This document shows, piece after piece, positions 31,995 to 34,776 of a DNA stretch of 34,776 nucleotides (position 1 is its first letter; every line of letters starts with the position of its first letter). The notes under the pieces were generated by a model that saw only the letters and a program-made list of their open reading frames with translations, did not search any database and was not told the DNA's origin. Source of the DNA: Virgibacillus oceani (GTDB lineage Bacteria > Bacillota > Bacilli > Bacillales > Amphibacillaceae); assembly GCF_014638995.1 (NCBI RefSeq), contig NZ_BMFR01000026.1:1-34776 (forward strand), read 5' to 3'. A program made the position numbers and the translations under genes.

Positions 31995-33569
31995 TTACTT
32001 GTTCACTTTTTCCTTCTGCCTTAATTCCACACGTCTAATTTTACCTGATGTTGTTTTAGGCAATTCATCAATAAACTCGATTTGCCTTGGATATTTATAT
32101 GGAGCAGTCAGCTCTTTCACATGGTCCTGCAATTCCTGAACAAGACCCGGATTGCTGTTGACACCCTCTTTAAGCACAATGAAGGCTTTAACAATATTGC
32201 CACGGACTTCATCGGGACTCGCAACAACAGCACATTCTTGTACAGATGGATGCTTGACCAGGGCATCTTCAACTTCAAATGGACCAATTGTGTAGCCCGA
32301 GCTTATAATAATATCGTCACTGCGACCTTCAAACCAGAAATAGCCATCCTCGTCTTTTGATGCTTGATCACCTGTTACATAATAGTTTCCCCGTTGAGCT
32401 ATTTTTGTCCGTTCAGGATCTTTATAATATTCGCGGAATAATGCAGGACAATCCAAGCGAACGGCAATGTCCCCAACCACACCAGTACCAAGCGGCTCCC
32501 CATTCTCGTCAATAACTTCTACATCGTTTCCTGGTGTTGGTTTGCCCATTGACCCAGGCTTTACCTCCATATCCTTCATTATACCCAGCAGCAATGTGTT
32601 TTCCGTTTGACCATAACCATCACGAACCGTCACATTAAAGTACCTTTGAAACGTATCAATGACTTCACGATTTAATGGTTCTCCTGCTGATACTGCACTA
32701 TGCAATGCTGGTAATTGATAGTCTGTTAAATTGTCTACTTTAGCCATGATTCGGTATTCTGTTGGCGTGCAGCATAATACATTAATATCCTTATCCTGCA
32801 ATAAACTTAAATACGTTTTCGCATCAAATTTACCATTATATACAAAGCCCGTTGCCCCAGAACCCAAAACAGATAAAAACGGACTCCAAATCCATTTTTG
32901 CCAGCCTGGACCCGCAGTCGCCCAAACAGTATCACCGTCATTGATACATAACCAATTGGCAGAGGCTGTTTTCAAATGGGCATAGCCCCATCCATGTGTA
33001 TGTACAACCCCTTTTGGATTTCCTGTTGTACCAGATGTATATGGAAGAAATGCAATATCATCACGTGTTGTGTTGGCCATTTCCAGCTGATCGGATGCCT
33101 CGTCCTTTAATCTGTCCAGGAAATCCCATTCTTCAGCCGGTTCTCCTACAACAAAGCGTTTTAACTGGTCGTATTCATTTATATTCTTATATTGATCAAC
33201 AAACGGAAAATAGCTAACAACCGCACTAACTTCCCCATGGCTGATTCGATACTGTAAATCCTTGGTTTTTAGCATTTCTGAACTTGGAATTATAATAATA
33301 CCTGTTTTTAATGCAGCTAAATATACTTCATAAGCTGCAATAAGTCTTGGAATCATAACAAGTATCTTATCCCCCTTTTTCAATCCCTTCTCTAAGAAAG
33401 CGTTTCCAATACGATTTACATTTTTCATTAATTGGGTGTACGTAATTACGTCATTATTCCCAGCATCATCCTGCCAAACTAGTGCATTTCGTGTTTCGTC
33501 TTTTGCGTATCGCTCCATTTCCATAACAATATTGTAATTTTCCGGAGCTACTAGATCTTCTCTATTCAT
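31995..33569 (-). CDS. Acyl-CoA synthetase (AcsM/MbcS-like, AMP-forming)
   Basis: A 524-aa adenylate-forming ligase that activates a medium- or branched-chain carboxylic acid to its CoA ester. Motifs: YTSGTTGNPKGVVHTH (about 177-192), DGYGQTE in the core, YVTGDQASKDEDGYFWFEGRSDDII, and the catalytic lysine K510 in TTSGKIRR. It resembles B. subtilis YtcI/MbcS (methylbutyryl-CoA synthetase) and the AcsM group, but the acid cannot be read reliably. TTGGAG precedes the ATG by eight bases, and a TTTAAA-17-TATACT promoter lies further upstream. The gap before it (33570-33755) otherwise shows nothing. Confidence 0.9.
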   Translation of the reverse strand: MNREDLVAPENYNIVMEMERYAKDETRNALVWQDDAGNNDVITYTQLMKNVNRIGNAFLEKGLKKGDKILVMIPRLIAAYEVYLAALKTGIIIIPSSEMLKTKDLQYRISHGEVSAVVSYFPFVDQYKNINEYDQLKRFVVGEPAEEWDFLDRLKDEASDQLEMANTTRDDIAFLPYTSGTTGNPKGVVHTHGWGYAHLKTASANWLCINDGDTVWATAGPGWQKWIWSPFLSVLGSGATGFVYNGKFDAKTYLSLLQDKDINVLCCTPTEYRIMAKVDNLTDYQLPALHSAVSAGEPLNREVIDTFQRYFNVTVRDGYGQTENTLLLGIMKDMEVKPGSMGKPTPGNDVEVIDENGEPLGTGVVGDIAVRLDCPALFREYYKDPERTKIAQRGNYYVTGDQASKDEDGYFWFEGRSDDIIISSGYTIGPFEVEDALVKHPSVQECAVVASPDEVRGNIVKAFIVLKEGVNSNPGLVQELQDHVKELTAPYKYPRQIEFIDELPKTTSGKIRRVELRQKEKVNK

Positions 33570-33721
33570 TGCATCAACTCCAATACTTGTATTACTACTA
33601 GTATAGCAAACGTTGTGAAAATTTTAAATAAACAATAGAATTTGAATGTCAGCAAATGCTTGATACTATTGTAAAAGAAAATCCATGCGACTATTTGCAT
33701 AGAATCCATAATAAAAAGGAG

Positions 33722-33747
33722 CGAGACTAGTCTAATGGCTAGTCTCA
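33722..33747 (-). terminator. pdaA terminator
   Basis: GAGACTAG (33723-33730) pairs with CTAGTCTC (33739-33746). On the minus strand the stem is followed by CTCCTTTTTA. Confidence 0.75.
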
Positions 33748-33755
33748 CCCTATTT

Positions 33756-34550
33756 TCAATATCCGTATACAGCTTCCGGAAGCATGTTTTTCATTACCAA
33801 ATCATCCAAGCTTTTAAAACTATATCCTTGTTTTTTTAATTCTGTTACTAATTTAGATAACGACTCTGCATTGTCAGAGGAAACAGTGTGCAGCAGCACA
33901 ATAGCTCCTGGATGCACTTGATTCATTATCTGATCATAGGCATATTTCCATCCCTTTTGATCATTCGTGTTCCAGTCAGCAAATGCCAGCGACCAAAACA
34001 CATGAATATATCCCAAGTCATTTGCCCACTCCAGGGTTTTTTCGTTAAACACCCCTTTTGGCGGGCGCATGTATTTTAATTCATCCTGATCGGAAATTGC
34101 AGCAACTGCCTCCTCTAGTTCCTCTAGCTCCTTGCGCATTCCTTCTTTCGTTAATATCGTCATATCTGGGTGATGATACGAATGATTTCCTATAATATGT
34201 CCTTCGTCTACCATTCGTTTTATTAAGTCTGGTTTACTCTTTACATAATGACCTGTAACAAAAAAGGTCGCAGGAACATTTTCTTCTTTCAACACGTCTA
34301 AGATGTCATCTGTATAGCCTTGTTCGTATCCATTATCAAATGTTAAATAGATAACTTTATCTCCTGAATGATCCGCGTAATACGCTCCATAATCGTCCAA
34401 GATTTTTTGGTATTTTCCTACGTCTGGAATTTTATGATCTGTGTTTTTCTTGTAACCCCATCCGTAAGAAGCAGAGGCATGTGATCCCATTAGAAAAAAG
34501 ATAAGGAGAAACGCTGTCATAATTGGTACAATTAGCGGTACATTTCGCAT
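33756..34550 (-). CDS. pdaA: N-acetylmuramic acid deacetylase PdaA
   Basis: A 264-aa exported polysaccharide deacetylase (carbohydrate esterase 4) that acts in spore cortex synthesis, deacetylating muramic acid residues for muramic-delta-lactam formation. A signal peptide covers residues 1 to about 28 (SHASA cleavage region). NodB motifs: TFDNGYE with D72 and N73, H123 and H127 (HSYHH), RPPKG at 162-166 and H221 (LLHTVS). The FDNGYEQG form, with N in place of the second D, is typical of PdaA rather than other deacetylases. GGGTGGG precedes the ATG by five bases. A sigma-G promoter is expected but not identified. Confidence 0.93.
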   Translation of the reverse strand: MRNVPLIVPIMTAFLLIFFLMGSHASASYGWGYKKNTDHKIPDVGKYQKILDDYGAYYADHSGDKVIYLTFDNGYEQGYTDDILDVLKEENVPATFFVTGHYVKSKPDLIKRMVDEGHIIGNHSYHHPDMTILTKEGMRKELEELEEAVAAISDQDELKYMRPPKGVFNEKTLEWANDLGYIHVFWSLAFADWNTNDQKGWKYAYDQIMNQVHPGAIVLLHTVSSDNAESLSKLVTELKKQGYSFKSLDDLVMKNMLPEAVYGY

Positions 34551-34630
34551 AATAACCCACCCTGTTTTTTCCCTTACCTTTCACTTTAATGCGGTTTTTT
34601 ATTCATACTAGAAAAGCTGTTTTTGAAAGC

Positions 34631-34702
34631 TGGTGCGTTTGAAACAAAAGACGTAAAATGCCACGTAAATTTTGCATTTTACGTTGCTCTTTTACCCCGC
34701 AG
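34631..34702. repeat. dispersed intergenic repeat, copy 2
   Basis: A 72-bp element matching 6065-6135; the 59-bp core (34644-34702) is 53/59 identical. It stands upstream of pdaA in the same relation as copy 1 to the aminopeptidase gene, and abuts the IS-like end at 34710. The bases between pdaA and the repeat (34551-34630) show nothing recognisable. Confidence 0.75.
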
Positions 34703-34709
34703 CCCGTAT

Positions 34710-34776
34710 TGCACTGGCCCCCAATTGTTGGACACTCAACTGACAAATGGGGGTGCTTTGATGAACAAATTTACAT
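34710..34776 (+). mobile_element. left end of an IS3-like insertion sequence
   Basis: TGCACTGGCCCCCAATTGTT begins a terminal region (with TTGGACA and AAATGGGGG following) that resembles left ends of IS150-group IS3 elements. A start codon with GGGGGTG upstream opens at 34761 and reads MNKFT before the window stops, fitting a small OrfA. The right end and transposase are outside the window, so the assignment is tentative. Confidence 0.5.

Noticed and set aside
32731..33217. Plus-strand open frames inside the acyl-CoA synthetase gene
   Set aside because: They are antisense shadows of a clearly conserved gene and lack start signals.

Overview
The window is chromosomal DNA of a low-GC, endospore-forming member of the Bacillaceae, probably an Oceanobacillus/Virgibacillus-type relative; the genus is inferred and not proven. 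Evidence is a gamma-type small acid-soluble spore protein, PdaA (cortex muramic-lactam synthesis), strong AGGAGG-type ribosome binding sites, sigma-A promoters, and a gene order that mirrors the Bacillus subtilis yfhE - yfhF - recX - yfhH - yfhP - mutY - sspE - ygaC - ygaD - gsaB - bcp - perR - ygzB - ygxA - rrn block, read here from right to left.

Layout. 1-400: tandem promoters and boxA leader of an rRNA operon that runs leftward off the window. 398-2300: ygxA, ygzB and perR, with a Per box on the perR promoter. 2526-6024: accessory genes absent from the B. subtilis order (PduO-type cobalamin adenosyltransferase, a D-2-hydroxyacid dehydrogenase, an orphan sugar transferase, an M29 aminopeptidase). 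6303-7267: bcp peroxiredoxin and a two-helix potassium channel. 7391-11906: a complete Bce-type antimicrobial-peptide sensing and resistance module (response regulator, kinase, ATPase, permease), followed by gsaB. 13307-13446: seven perfect 20-bp tandem repeats between two terminators. 13486-20960: ygaD, ygaC, sspE, a 56-aa ORF, mutY, yfhP, yfhH, an SDR and recX. 21163-23063: yfhF, a GNAT acetyltransferase with a striking leader, and a YfhE-like small protein. 23081-23252: a cluster of DnaA-box-like 9-mers. 23331-25219: a YxlEFG-like ABC operon without its sigma factor. 25268-27190: a convergent YtrA/YtrB-like GntR + ABC operon with an operator over its promoter. 27418-34550: a secreted ComEC-like metallo-beta-lactamase-fold protein, clpE with two CtsR operators, an LCP-family cell-wall protein, an acyl-CoA synthetase and pdaA. 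The right edge carries a dispersed repeat (second copy at 6065) and the first bases of an IS3-like insertion sequence.

The genes fall into themes: stress control (PerR, Bcp, ClpE/CtsR), cell-envelope defence and maintenance (Bce module, two further ABC systems, LCP, sugar transferase), sporulation (SspE, PdaA, YfhE-like) and DNA repair/recombination (MutY, RecX).

The best candidates for something undescribed are (1) the GNAT leader at 22134-22309, which can fold like a tRNA, where the T-arm, a 16-bp hairpin, a third stem and an anti-Shine-Dalgarno pairing are mutually exclusive, (2) the DnaA-box cluster far from any visible oriC gene, (3) the 59-72-bp dispersed repeat and (4) the minisatellite with an AGGAGG in every unit. 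All are read by eye; none has been checked by folding software or database search.
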